Made by a program: the position numbers and the translations under genes. From NCBI RefSeq assembly GCF_001638985.1, contig NW_017265163.1:186001-250000 (forward strand): a DNA stretch of 64,000 bases. Reading direction: 5' to 3'. The notes beneath the pieces were generated by a model. That model was given only the letters and a program-made list of their open reading frames with translations. It was not told the DNA's origin and searched no databases. Positions 49,482 to 59,380 of this stretch are shown here, one piece after another. The stretch comes from Phycomyces blakesleeanus NRRL 1555(-). Taxonomy: Eukaryota; Mucoromycota; Mucoromycetes; Mucorales; Phycomycetaceae. Every line of letters starts with the position of its first letter. Position 1 is the stretch's first letter.

Positions 49482-50650
49482 ATGGAACTTGAAGATCAAG
49501 GTGTTTCTCTATGTGTTGCATTGGTGGCTACAATTACATATGGAAAAACCAACAAGGATGGAAAAATCCAATACGGACCTGCTCTTCGCCACGCCAATGG
49601 AGAATCATGTCCTATTGGTGCACTAGCTCAACATTTTTTTTCCAAATTCCACCATGAAAACAAACCGTTTGTTGATTTTTCTACACGCAAAACATGGTAC
49701 AATCGCTACTTGTTTCCGGCCAAAACGAAAGCAAACCAATGAGTTACTATGAGCAATCAAAAGCATACAAGTTGGCATTTGAAGCAGTTGGGATCAGCTC
49801 ATCTAAGGTTACGCATATCAACCGAAAGAGTGCCATCAACATGGTATCCCACCAAGGCGTCTCGGATGATCAATAAAGACAAATCGGTAGATGGGGATCA
49901 GACCAAATGGCTGGATGTTATCTTTCTGGTCTTCCTGTTGATGCAATCAAGGTTCTAGCCGGGTTATCTATTCGCAAAGGAGACTATTTCCTTAACCGTG
50001 CCGCCACCACTCCCCCAATTGAGTTGCAACAAATGATATTCCCAAGCATTGAATCATGGAAAGCTAAATTCCACAAGAAAGAAGTTGAAGATGACATCGC
50101 TGGTCCCAATTTTTTGGATCTTTTGGCCTATTTAAGGAACGTTTTTCTTCAGGTAAGAAAATAGCAATAGTGCTTGGATAAATGATCCTCTTTAATAACT
50201 TATAAAAACAGGACTCTGTGGTTTTGCGAAAGAAGTATCCAAACCATTACTTGTGCATAAGTGAAATATTTTCAACGAGCCTATACCATTTGATGCAATG
50301 ACCAGCTCCTTCAATACAATGCAAGCCCAAAACCAATTTGAATTTGCAAATGCCAGAAGTGTAGGCCTAGAGACTAGAAATGTACTAGTTGAAACCTTTT
50401 TACAAGCTTCGTTTCGTCTATGCAATGATCCTTCTCAAATCCGAAAATGCCTTGAAAATGTCTTACAGACACAATTTCCTGTCTCCCCTGTCCACATTGT
50501 TCTCTTGTTTTATTATCTATTTGTTGTGGTGGCATTCGTCGGCTTACGTACGCTACAGCAAACCATCAACCTATTGTATCTACTTCAGCTCAAAATTTCT
50601 CTCAATCGACTAGTGACACGGTTGTGGTGCAGTGACCGGCTGAACCAAGG
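49482..50650 (+). pseudogene. Crypton/Ndc10-type tyrosine recombinase remnant
   Basis: The first frame (from an ATG at 49482) reads IQYGPALRHANGESCPIGALAQHFF and WYNRYLFP. After a frameshift near 49725 it continues in another frame with SSKVTHINRKSAINM, an in-frame TAA at 49873-49875, then RQIGRWGSDQMAGCYLSGLP. This order (H-x2-R, later a G-R-W and a C-Y-L-x3-P) is that of the C-terminal half of Ndc10/Crypton-like tyrosine recombinases, where the Tyr is the nucleophile. An intron at 50153-50211 leads to DSVVLRKKYPNHYL and, after a second frameshift, to a helical tail (FDAMTSSFNTMQAQNQFEF). The N-terminal part with the first catalytic Arg was not found. Cryptons move by DNA recombination, and domesticated Ndc10 relatives bind DNA. 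This copy is dead. Confidence 0.6.
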
Positions 50651-51065
50651 AGATTCCACCATCATTTCGAGTGACTGAGGAAAGTCGTGAGTTGGACAAG
50701 GAAAACCACGGTTTACAAGTTGGGCGATTGTTGAGACCTTTTCTGCGTTTGCTCATTTTTGTTGTTCCTTCAAAGGTGAGAATGGACGACGTGTCCGTAA
50801 TATTATCCCATCTCAACCCACCGCACAAATTTGGATAACCTTTTCCCTTAACAAAATGTAAAGTTCTTCCGCAATTTTTTTTTTCACATTTGTTAATTTC
50901 ATAGTGTTGACACGGGTGTTGTGGGTTCTCCAGTTTCGCCCACCCTAATTTATTTACCTTCTTCTCTGACCATTTCCTCTTCAATTTTTCCTCGTCATCA
51001 TCAGTTATCTCTCTCTTAAAATCACCGTCCCTGAATTGCTTTCTGCCTGACCCGTAGGAAAGCAA
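50610..51065 (-). CDS. Hypothetical ORF with a CCCH-like zinc-binding motif
   Basis: An open frame of about 150 residues ends in TAG. It is rich in Lys/Glu at the start and contains PCQHYEINKCEKKNCGRTLHF, a C-x7-C-x4-C-x4-H spacing close to CCCH fingers (usual last spacing x3). No ATG opens the frame; the first is internal (MSKRRKG), so it is either a 3' exon or a fragment. It overlaps the tail of the Crypton remnant on the other strand. Similar fingers occur in retrotransposon ORF1/gag proteins, which would fit this neighbourhood. Confidence is limited. Confidence 0.35.
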   Translation of the reverse strand: MLSYGSGRKQFRDGDFKREITDDDEEKLKRKWSEKKVNKLGWAKLENPQHPCQHYEINKCEKKNCGRTLHFVKGKGYPNLCGGLRWDNITDTSSILTFEGTTKMSKRRKGLNNRPTCKPWFSLSNSRLSSVTRNDGGISLVQPVTAPQPCH

Positions 51066-51147
51066 TCATACATCGCATTAAAGTCTTATATCTCTGTTCA
51101 AAACCCCCTTCCTCTTTTTCCTCTTTCTGTCCCTTTGTATCTGTGTG

Positions 51148-51405
51148 ATTGTCCTGAGTGAAATCAACAGCGTTCTCTTAAATTCTCCTTTAAACTTATC
51201 TTCTCGTACCTTGCTGTCTATCTGTCTTGATTGTCCCGAGTGAAATCAGCAGTATTTTTATTTTCTTCTTCTACCTTACCTTCCTGTGCCTTTCTGTTTT
51301 ACCTGTTTGGATTGTCCCGAGCGAAATCAACAGTGTTCTTTTATCTCCTTTCACCTTCTACCTTAACACTTTTATTTCTTTTCCATCCTCAACTGTCCCG
51401 AGTGA
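51148..51405. repeat. 81-bp imperfect tandem repeat, about 3.2 copies
   Basis: The core TTGTCCCGAGTGAAATCAAC (with variants) recurs with its first TG at 51150, 51232, 51313 and 51394, that is at 82, 81 and 81 bp. The intervening C/T-rich sequence is only loosely conserved. From the second copy the period is a multiple of three, and one plus-strand frame reads (I/T)VPSEI in each unit. The unit has no other recognised feature. Confidence 0.8.
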
Positions 51406-51886
51406 AATTGAACATTCAACCGCCTTTCTAAATACTCTGTATCTTTTCTACATTCACCTTTCTCTCTATTATTCCCTTTCCCACCCGAACTCGTACTCTA
51501 GAATTACATTTGTAATTCTTCTTCAATAGATTTTTATTCTTCTTTCTGACCAAGTTGCACACACAACAAACTCAACACGCGTCAGTGTTATCTAGTTATC
51601 TTGTTATCTAGTTTACGGCTAATACTTTTACCATTAGTTACCAATAAATTTACAGTATATGATTGGTGATCAAATCAGGTTACCATTATATGAATGGAGA
51701 CGTTACCACGGCATAGTTCCAAAACAACTGAATTAATTGTTTTTTTTTATCTTATTATTATTATTATTATTATTAGCGGTAGACAGGTGAATTTTTTTTT
51801 ATTGTGGGTTTTTCTAGGCCTTGCGCATTTTAGCATATTGGCTACCCGATGAGAGCTGAAGAATAAATGAAAATAATAAAAAGTAA

Positions 51887-51905
51887 CCCCCTAAATATGA
51901 GGGGG
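51887..51905. other. G/C hairpin CCCCCT-AGGGGG in the LINE-like 3' region
   Basis: CCCCCT and AGGGGG flank a 7-nt loop. A second hairpin with CCCCC-TGT-GGGGG lies at 52018-52030. In DNA otherwise about 65-70% AT these are unusual, and both fall in the putative 3' untranslated region. Confidence 0.6.
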
Positions 51906-52781
51906 AATAAAAAAAATATGTAAAAAGTGAAGGATAAATAAAGAAAAAGTATGGAACACGCATGACAGAGACAAAGATGACTAGTCAGCAAAAACAGTAA
52001 AGAGAGCACGTAAAAAACCCCCTGTGGGGGAAAACGGCTTTTAGAAAGACTAAGATTAAAATAGATAATACAGCTGGTAAGAATACAGGTGAAATAAATA
52101 TATAAGAAAAATAAATGACACAAAAGAATCGAGAATAGGTAACTAGGTACTGACGGCACCAGAATTGGGAACGGATTTCAGCAGGGATAGGAACTCCAAA
52201 GAGGGATTCCTTTTAGAAACTCGGACGATCCATTTGTGGATCCAGAATACACAACGATACCAGACCAAGTCAGTCCTCCTAGGCACAATTTCGGGCGGGC
52301 ACAGATGGAGGGGGTTGATGAGGAACGGTGGAAATTTCGGAGAGAAGATGGGGGAACGGATCACCAGGAACAGGTTCTTGGGTGGGCGGCGGGATGCGGT
52401 GGGGATGGGTTGGTTTTGTGGCACGGAATTTTGCTGCAAGGTCGATGAGGATTTGACCATGAGCTTTTTCTTCTGGCAGTTTGTAGGATGAGGTGGTTTG
52501 ATCAACAGCACGTAGCAAGGCAAGCAAGCACGGCCACCAATCGCACCACGTACCAGGCGATTTGAAAGACTGGGGGAGACAGTTGAGAGCATAGTCGATG
52601 AGATGAACCTCTGGGGGAGGAGCAGGATCAATCAAAGACCAGAGTTTTTGAACGAGAGTGATTGTGGCGGGGCATATAAGCATATGGTTTCGGTTATTAG
52701 CGGTAGACATACGGAAAAATTCAGAATAAGTATTTCTTGGGCTTTCTTTGTAATAAATTGGATTGGTTAAAAGAGTAGAAA

Positions 52782-52834
52782 TTTTGTTCCAAATTTTGTC
52801 CACTGTTTTTAGGCGAACAAAATTTGGAACAAAA
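52782..52834. repeat. 18-bp perfect inverted repeat with 17-nt loop
   Basis: TTTTGTTCCAAATTTTGT at 52782-52799 is the exact reverse complement of 52817-52834. Transcribed DNA would form a long hairpin. It sits inside the open frame of the LINE-like fragment. Confidence 0.85.
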
Positions 52835-53020
52835 ATATAATAAGGAGAAATATACAATAATTCCATAGAAGTCTCCCAAGATTGGTACACTGCTCAATAT
52901 TGTTCAGATTTTCTACTTTTTCAAGTTAATTGTAGACAGATAAAGCTTAATATGATTTGTTTAATCCGAAACATACTTATTCAAAATTTTACTGTCTGTC
53001 TACCGCTATTATATATTTAA

Positions 53021-53514
53021 TAGGGGGTTTCACCAGCTTTGGATGTTGACTTTTGGATATAGCGGTAGTTTAAGCACCAGCCAATAATAATAATTATCGA
53101 AAAAAGACTGGTGAAACCCCCTAATGACCCTTGGTTGATATGTTTTCTCACATATACGTCAAAATTCATATGTACAATACGCTTGATTAGAGTACCCATA
53201 AATATAGTGCCTATACCCAAATTCCTCACAAGTAAGTTAGACTTCTATAATTTGGTATCAAGATAACTGCTTTTATATAGATTGATTATGTTTTATTTTT
53301 GACTTTGCTTCTATATGAACTTCGCCATCAATCATACATAAAGTACAAAAATTACAAAATTTCGGCTAAGTCCAGACATCCAGAGTATCGAACTATTTTT
53401 TTAGACGCTTGGATGCTCGTTTTTCATTTTTTGAAGATTCGTCACAGCCAAACATTTTCCGAATTAAACTACCACTACATCCAATAGTCCATTCAAAGCT
53501 GGTGAAACCCCCTA
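53021..53514. mobile_element. MITE-like element with 25-bp terminal inverted repeats
   Basis: The left end TAGGGGGTTTCACCAGCTTT... and the right end ...AAAGCTGGTGAAACCCCCTA are inverted copies matching at 24 of 25 positions, 494 bp apart. If the outermost TA is the target duplication, the element would be of the Tc1/mariner type; TIRs would then begin GGGGGTTTCACCAG. A third copy of the right terminus (CTGGTGAAACCCCCTA) occurs inside at 53108-53123, so the first 103 bp alone also look like a tiny element with 16-bp inverted ends. No intact transposase is present. The right end is only 9 bp from the start codon of the interrupted host frame at 53524. Confidence 0.7.
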
Positions 53515-53648
53515 ATACCTGAAAATGAAAATTGACAATTACTTGAAGACTGTTACAAACTTGCCAACCAATGCAATCGAAAAACTGCGGCTTGAATTGC
53601 AGCATAGCAAAGAATTCGAAATAGGACAGTTGCCGAAGCTGAGACAAG

Positions 53649-53739
53649 AGATATGGTATTGGCTCTCTGAGCCGCGCTTTTATTCTCAGTTTTATTTAAA
53701 TAAAGTTTCTTTCTATCAAATCCCCTCTTTATACCTTTC
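53649..53739. repeat. Left inverted terminal repeat of the DIRS element
   Basis: About 91 bp, reverse-complementary to 57836-57925 with near identity. It includes the shared words GGTATTGGCTCTCTGAGCC and CAAATCCCCTCTTTATACC. Confidence 0.9.
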
Positions 53740-53777
53740 GGTCGTGCGAGTGAGATTAGTTGTTATTTTTCTGTTAG

Positions 53778-55295
53778 TTAGTGTGATAGGTAGGGAAACA
53801 GCATCCTTGTTATCCATGGGCGGGTGTCCACCATATCTCTCGTCTCAGCTTCAGCAACTGTCCTATTGTGGGTCGTACCTACTATAATAGTCGTAGCCTT
53901 CGCTTCGACTCCAGATATGGTATCTTTCTCCATATTGTTAGCAGTAAAAATGGTCTTTACCAAGGCTGAACTCTCTTCATGCTGGTTATTTGGCTTGAGA
54001 TAGTATTTCTCAAAAGTGTTACTATGAAAACTCCAGTTTGCATGCATCTTGACTTGTTCAATTGGTATTCCTCGTTGGACTGCTCTTGTGCTCGAGGCTG
54101 CTCGTAGAGAGTGGGGCGTGAACAATGTTGTACCCACCCCCGAATTTTCCATCATCATCTTTATCCACCCTATTACTGTCTTCTCTAATGCTGAAGATTG
54201 TTTCTCAACCGGGTGATTCACGTAGGCAAGGAAAAGCGAGTGATCCTCAGGTAGTTCAGTTCTCTTTGCTTGTGTACTTTTGATAAAGGTTATCAAAGTC
54301 TGTACGGGACACAATGCTGGTTCTTCTTCTAGAGATCCAAGACGAGAAATCTTGAATTGGCCTTCTTTTGGCGCCCTCGAGACAAAGGTTACCCCACTTA
54401 TTGGTTCTGTGGTACTGAACAAATCGTCGCCCTTAATACCAGATCGGCTGGTCGATCGAAACGATACGTCTTGATAGTAGAGGCCTCCAATATCGAACCT
54501 GAGGCGCCACATCGTCGCCATACACAAAATCATGATGGTCTTGATCTTCAGTTGTTGTAAGGGCATGTCTTCATTTGTTGTGGTCCATGATCTGCTATAC
54601 CGGACTACTAGACTTATATCCCAAGTCTGAAGCTTTTCTTCAGGAGGGATCGTCGTCATTTCTCTTTGTTTTGCCTTGAAAAAATCTTGCACCAGACTGT
54701 TTTCCGCCAAACGTTGCTTGTCAGGGTGCAATTTACCATACACAGATGCAATTGCAGATCTCCGTATATTCAAAGTAGAGTAAGTTCAGTGACGGTTTAA
54801 TACCAGGTATTCTACCATGAGGGTAGGGTTGTAGTCTTCAATATTCAATGTAGGATCCATTTTCTGGCACCATTCCGAAAATTTATTCCATACCTGATCA
54901 TACACCTTACTGCTACTGTCTCTGACTGTTCCTTGTATATATGTACTGGCGGCTTGGCTTAACCCAGACTTCTTCTGGTGTTTGTTAAAAATATCTATGC
55001 AGCTAAGGACCACCGTTGGCTTATTGGCAGAATCATTGGTTTTCCTACTGTTTGCCTCATTACCATTGGCCACCAATACTGACTTGGCCAATTTGGGGTC
55101 ACCAGCACTGCTCTCTTGACTCGATCCTGCCTGATATTTTTGGAGGACCTGCGGGATCAACTTCCACGGTGGGTGTAAGTATAGTCCTGTTGTTGGCCAC
55201 AATTGTGCGAAAGCATTGGTTGCAATGGCTGCTTGAGTCCAGCTTGTAACTCCAAAAGGTTGGCAACCAGGTCTTTTCCCATGTGGCAAATGCAT
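53778..55295 (-). pseudogene. DIRS tyrosine recombinase
   Basis: One minus-strand frame, interrupted once by TGA at 54786-54788, carries an N-terminal region (55295-54789, core-binding type: SSSKVYDQVWNKFSEWCQKM) and the catalytic part (RRSAIASVYGKLHP, then TPHSLRAASSTRAV, HANWSFHSNTFEKYYLKP). The H-x2-R box and the final Tyr of tyrosine recombinases are visible. This enzyme integrates the circular cDNA of DIRS elements in place of an integrase. It overlaps the RNase H frame by about 200 bp, as is normal for the group, and its C-terminus runs through the internal complementary region. Sequence on both sides of the stop is coherent. Confidence 0.85.
53830..53922. repeat. DIRS internal complementary region
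   Basis: The left half (CCATATCTCTCGTCTCAGC...) is the reverse complement of the left terminal extension. The right half (...ATAGTCGTAGCCTTCGCTTC...) is the reverse complement of the right terminal extension. They meet at an ATT, equal to the AAT found at both element ends. Confidence 0.88.
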
Positions 55296-56840
55296 CCACT
55301 GTCAATATCCCGAATCTTTTCTGGATTTTCTGGAAGTATCGTCTTGGCAAGGTCCATTCGTACAGGGGTTTTGCCTTTTGACTTAACTGGTCTGCCTGTG
55401 TATTTTCTAATCCAGGGATATGTTGGTAGTTTACCTTCAGATTGTACTCATTGCAGAGAATCTGCACGTCCAGGGCTAGTTGTTGTAGAATGGGGGATAC
55501 TGTCCCTCCCGACTTCTTCTCGTACTTGAGTGCTGTCATGTTGTCTGAAAACATGTGGATTGCACAGTTTTCGAATTCTTTTGTGTGGAGTTGCAAGGCA
55601 AACAGTATCGTTTGTAACTCCCTTACATTGATCGAGAGTTCTTTTTCGTTCTCTCTCCAGTACCCAACTGTCTCCACTGCAGTCAAGGTGACTCCCCATC
55701 CTGTGTCGGAGGCGTCTACATAGATTATCACAGCTGGTTCTTGTTGTTAGACTGTGGTTGTTATCGGTAGACCATTCTTGGTTTGTGCTATGTCCAACCA
55801 CCAGGTCATTTCCACTCGGGCCTGTGCTGATATTGGGCATGGACTGTCCCATTTCTGGTGATAGTGGTGTAGAGATATTGCCAGATCTATCTGGAGATGT
55901 CGTATATGGAGCAAAGCTTCTCCTATGACGGGTATCATCACTGTAATCTTCCCTAACAGCCACGTCACTCATCGGCAAGAAAAGGTCTTTGTTTGTATTT
56001 GCCATATTCTGGCTCTCAGTATGCTCATCTTCTCGGCTGGCACAGTGATCTTCATTGTCAGTGAGTTGAATGTGAACCCCAGAAAATCTTGTTTCTGCTT
56101 CGGGATCAGGTTGCTCCTCTCCCAATTGATTATAAATCCCAAGGCTTGTAGTTGATCTGTCACTTTCTTCGAGTGTTTCTCCATTTCTTATTTGGTCTTT
56201 GCCAACACACAAATATCGTCGAGATAGTAGACCAACCTTATCCCTTGTTGTCTCAGGGGCTCTAGAGCATATCTCATTAGCTTGGAGAATACCCGAGGCG
56301 CTACACTCAACTCAAATGCTAGAGACTTGTACTGATAAATTAATCCCTGGTGCTGAAATGAGAGATACTTGCGAGATTGAGAGTGAATTGGAACTACAAT
56401 ATAGGCATCTTTTAGGTCTATCTTGGTCATGTAATCCTTTGCTTCTATCATCTCTCTCAAGGCAGGCACACCCTCCATCTTGAAATGGTTGCACTGTATA
56501 AATTGATTGATTTTTCGGCAGTCTAAAATAGGTCTGATTTTGTTAGGTTCCTGAATGGTGAAAAACTGTGACAGGAATCGTTTGTCTTGGTTCGGCGAGA
56601 GTTCTATTACATTGGATTCGTAACATTTTCCTACACTCTTGTTCACTGCTTGCTGGTCGATCTCTGAGAGTTTGAAAGGCTTGTTGATCCTCCAGGGAAT
56701 TGGTTGGTATTGGAATTGTATTTGGTACCCTTGGCTGATAATGGAGAACGGCCATTGGTGATTCGTGAGTGTTGTTCAGTTGGGGAGGAACTTTTGGAGT
56801 CTGTTCACAGGTGCAATCCAATCTGCAGGGATATTGTAGT
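55099..56840 (-). pseudogene. DIRS reverse transcriptase-RNase H
   Basis: A single minus-strand frame reads through the RT and RNase H domains with four in-frame stops (TGA 56776-56778, TAA 56188-56190, TGA 55969-55971, TAA 55747-55749). RT blocks include NKIRPILDCRKINQFI, MTKIDLKDAYIVVPI, KSLAFELSVAPRVFSKLM and the catalytic YLDD in VYYLDDICVLAKTK, followed by LGFIINWERSNLIPKQKQDFLG. RNase H blocks are YVDASDTGWGV, NVRELQTILFAL and MFSDNMTALKY; a DAFAT motif follows. The product would copy element RNA into cDNA. Residues around each stop line up with the DIRS pattern, so the frame is ancestral and the stops are secondary. The 5' limit is uncertain because it overlaps the gag frame. Confidence 0.88.
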
Positions 56841-57799
56841 GTTGAGTATTGTCGTTTTTTTTTGTTTTCTAGACTTTTTTTCATAGTATTGTCGGAAAGC
56901 AAGCTTCCATTTTTTAATTGAATTGTTTTTGATATTTTTTCTATTGTTAAGGACGGGTGCTTCAATAGTTCTAAGCTTGAGGGGGAGAATTGTTGGCTGC
57001 TGGTTGACTTGTTGGACACATCGTTGGTGCTCCTCGTCCTCTTGGTTGTCCTCTCCCAAAAAAGACCTCCGTGGTTATTTGTGTTATGCGTGTAACCTCT
57101 GCCCTGGTATGTTCTCTGTCCACGGCCCCCTCGGCCTGGGTACTGTCCACAATTCTGGTTGTATGCACAGGGACTGTCAGTGGCCTTTTGCAAAATGGCA
57201 TCTTCGTAACGGGCCTCTTGTATTCTCTCCAGGGTCTCTGGAGAGTATGCCAAATCTTTTCCCTCAGCTTCTTCGTTTTCGTTAAGGTATCGGATGGCGT
57301 CTGGCAGATGGATGGCTTTGTCAGCAATATCTTTTGTGTCGCCGTCGAGTCCTTTGCCCATGGCATATGTATAAATTGCAAGCCGTCTAGCCTTTTCCAT
57401 GGTTGCATGGACTTCTTCTGGTGATCCTCCTGTCTCGATGAGGTACCCAAGGTTCTGGTAGATCTCTATTGTGGCTTTGGTGGTTGTCCTGATCCGCTCT
57501 GCTCCTTTGTGGATGGCTGCCACCATTTGAGAGGCGTCCACTTAGTGCTTCTTAAGCTCAGGTTTGAAAATTGCGTTGATAGCTCCTGGCTGAGTCCATT
57601 GACCTCCATGGTATTGGAGAGTGTCTTTTGCGAAGCGTTTAAGGTTTTGCTTGAGTGAAATGCTCAAAGTGTTTTCCATGTCATCATGAATTTCTTTGGG
57701 GAGTTCGATCAGCTCGGATCGGTCAGTTGTTAGGCTGTCACTTTTAAGCTTCTTGTAGAGCTCAAGGAGTTTTTGGACGGTTTTTTTTACTGGGTTCAT
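56543..57799 (-). pseudogene. DIRS gag-like ORF
   Basis: The frame starts at ATG 57799, meets TAA at 57542-57544 and continues open to 56543. The first part is Lys/Glu-rich and helical. The second (MVAAIHKGAERIRTTTKA, YQNLGYLIETGG, LPDAIRYLNENEEAEGKD) is helical and resembles capsid-type regions, ending in a Gly/Arg-rich RNA-binding stretch (YPGRGGRGQRTYQGRGY). Such proteins package element RNA. The true C-terminus is unclear since the RT frame overlaps the last 300 bp. Confidence 0.7.
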
Positions 57800-57835
57800 T
57801 GATATCTGACATTACTTCCACGATGCGCGGCTTAG

Positions 57836-57925
57836 AAAGGTATAAAGAGGGGATTTGATAGAAAGAAACTTTATTTAAATAAAACTGAGAATAAAAGCGC
57901 GGCTCAGAGAGCCAATACCATATCT
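57836..57925. repeat. Right inverted terminal repeat of the DIRS element
   Basis: About 90 bp, the inverted partner of 53649-53739; it lies 36 bp upstream of the gag start codon on the minus strand, so it probably also holds the element promoter. Confidence 0.9.
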
Positions 57926-59380
57926 GGAGTCGAAGCAAAGGCTACGACTATTGTGGTAGGTACAACCCACAATTAGCTTTTTTAAAGAATTTAATTTGGA
58001 AGAAAAGGTTGTTGAAAACATGGCTGAAGCTGCCTATTATATCAGCAGTACTGTCTTGGGGCCCAGAAAGATTAAAAAAAAATCCTTTTAATCTTTACAA
58101 TAGGGATATGAAGAGCAAAAGAAAGCTTGATGGTAATAAAAATTAACTGCATTGATAACAAGTAAAACAATAGTTTGTAACGATTTGAAATATATTTTTA
58201 GGGCGTAGATATATACGCAAGGAACTTGTTGATTCCTACAACTCTATGGGTCCTGTAGAAAAAGACAGATACTACGAAATGGCGAAAGAAAATTTTGTTA
58301 CACTTCACCAGGAATCTTCTGTCCTTGAAGTAAATCTTGGTGCCAAATCCATATTAACCATTATGAACACGATAAAGCTATCAGTGAACTACAATAATCT
58401 GTTTCTGTTCTGGGAGTCAGGCACCAGCTACTGTCAAGACATTGGCCGCCTTTTGTAAGGAGATACATCTTTTGTATTTTTCAACTGCATTAAGGAAAAT
58501 GACGCTGTAAAGAGTTTATTGAAATTATTGGGCAACGTTGAAAGACGACCAAGTAAGTATTATATAATAGATGCATTCTTTATATACTCTATCTTAATCT
58601 ATTTCTCCGTCATAGCTCAATAAATACAACCAGCAACTATTGCTGCCAATGAATACAGAAACAAGATCAATAAACGTTTGATAACCTTGTTTAATGGTAA
58701 GCACTATAAGATATCAATGTTAAAATCTATTCTAAATTATAATTTTTTTTAGAAGAAACAGAGGAATTAAGAAAAGCTTTCCCTTGGAAAATAGTTAAAG
58801 AACATAAAGATATCATCAGAGTTGTTAGATGGCCAGAAAAGATGCCTTTTAAACCACTCAGTAGTATTAAAGACATCGAGAAAGAAATATTGGTTGATTC
58901 CCTAGACAAAGGGCTCATTTCTTTTTATTATTATTTAGAGGGATTGGCCTAGTAAGCTTAATAAAAATGTGTCTTCCTCTCTATCTGCTATTATAATGTT
59001 GTGAGGTTCGGGAGTCTTTGACTTTAAATGCAGCGTGGTTATGTTTCTTCGTAGACTAGGATGACCAACACGTATATGATTGGGGATGTAGTGAAAAATA
59101 GGGGAGGTAAAGGTGGCTGCAAGCGTTGTTCAATAGGTAATAAAAGGGTATTGTTTCACTTCTTTTCTGACTACTTTTATGGACCTAAGCAACCACTGTC
59201 CTTGGCTCAAAGTATAGAAATTAAACAAAAAAGAAAGATGTTTATTCGAATTGTGATACTAAATGATTTTATTAATAATGTCTATTATAATACAACGTAA
59301 CTTGAGTGTTACAGAGGTAATTCCCACTGGCTCCCACATCAGAGCTCGCCGAACTGTCTGTAGGCCCGGTTCAGACTACA

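Larger units (their letters stand above)
51752..52890 (-). mobile_element. 5'-truncated LINE-like retrotransposon, 3' end
   Basis: On the minus strand a frame of about 200 residues includes KTVDKIWNKISTLL and HMLICPATITLVQKLWSLIDP. The CP...LW pattern matches the zinc-binding region that follows the reverse transcriptase of non-LTR elements. A frameshift near 52285 is likely, since the next frame continues coherently (IVPRRTDLVWYRCVFWIHKW) to a stop at 52143-52145. About 370 bp of apparent 3' untranslated region, with two G/C hairpins, ends in (TAA)n at 51752-51773, a tail type known from I-clade LINEs. The reverse transcriptase itself is missing, as expected for a 5'-truncated copy. Confidence 0.45.
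53620..57973 (-). mobile_element. DIRS-type tyrosine-recombinase retrotransposon
   Basis: The 4.35-kb element has gag, RT-RNase H and tyrosine recombinase frames all on the minus strand. Inverted terminal repeats lie at 53649-53739 and 57836-57925. Terminal extensions at 53620-53648 and 57926-57973 are both complementary to adjoining halves of an internal complementary region at 53830-53922, the hallmark of the DIRS group and its circular-junction integration model. Both ends carry AAT and there is no longer target duplication, as expected for recombinase-mediated insertion. At least six in-frame stop codons and no clear frameshift show it is inactive but recent enough to keep its whole structure. 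The DIRS element Prt1 is known from Phycomyces. Confidence 0.9.
53524..58952 (+). pseudogene. Multi-exon host reading frame split by the DIRS element
   Basis: A frame starts at ATG 53524 (MKIDNYLKTVTNLPTNAIEK) and stays open to 53620. There the DIRS element begins. On the other side, from 57974, the same frame continues (ISFFKEFNLEEKVVENMAEAAYYIS) when one AAT is kept. Splice-compatible exons follow: to 58047, 58202-58552, 58616-58696 and 58753-58952, all with GT-AG and matching phases. Peptides include RRYIRKELVDSYNSMGPVEK, SFVFFNCIKENDAVKSLLKL and KAFPWKIVKEHKDIIRVVRW. In-frame TAA codons at 58456-58458 and 58621-58623 show further decay. I do not recognise the product; it might itself be a transposon-carried or lineage-specific gene. 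Confidence 0.6.

Noticed and set aside
51842..52159. 105-residue minus-strand frame after the LINE-like stop
   Set aside because: Highly hydrophobic Phe/Leu/Ser composition from T-rich DNA; better explained as 3' untranslated region.
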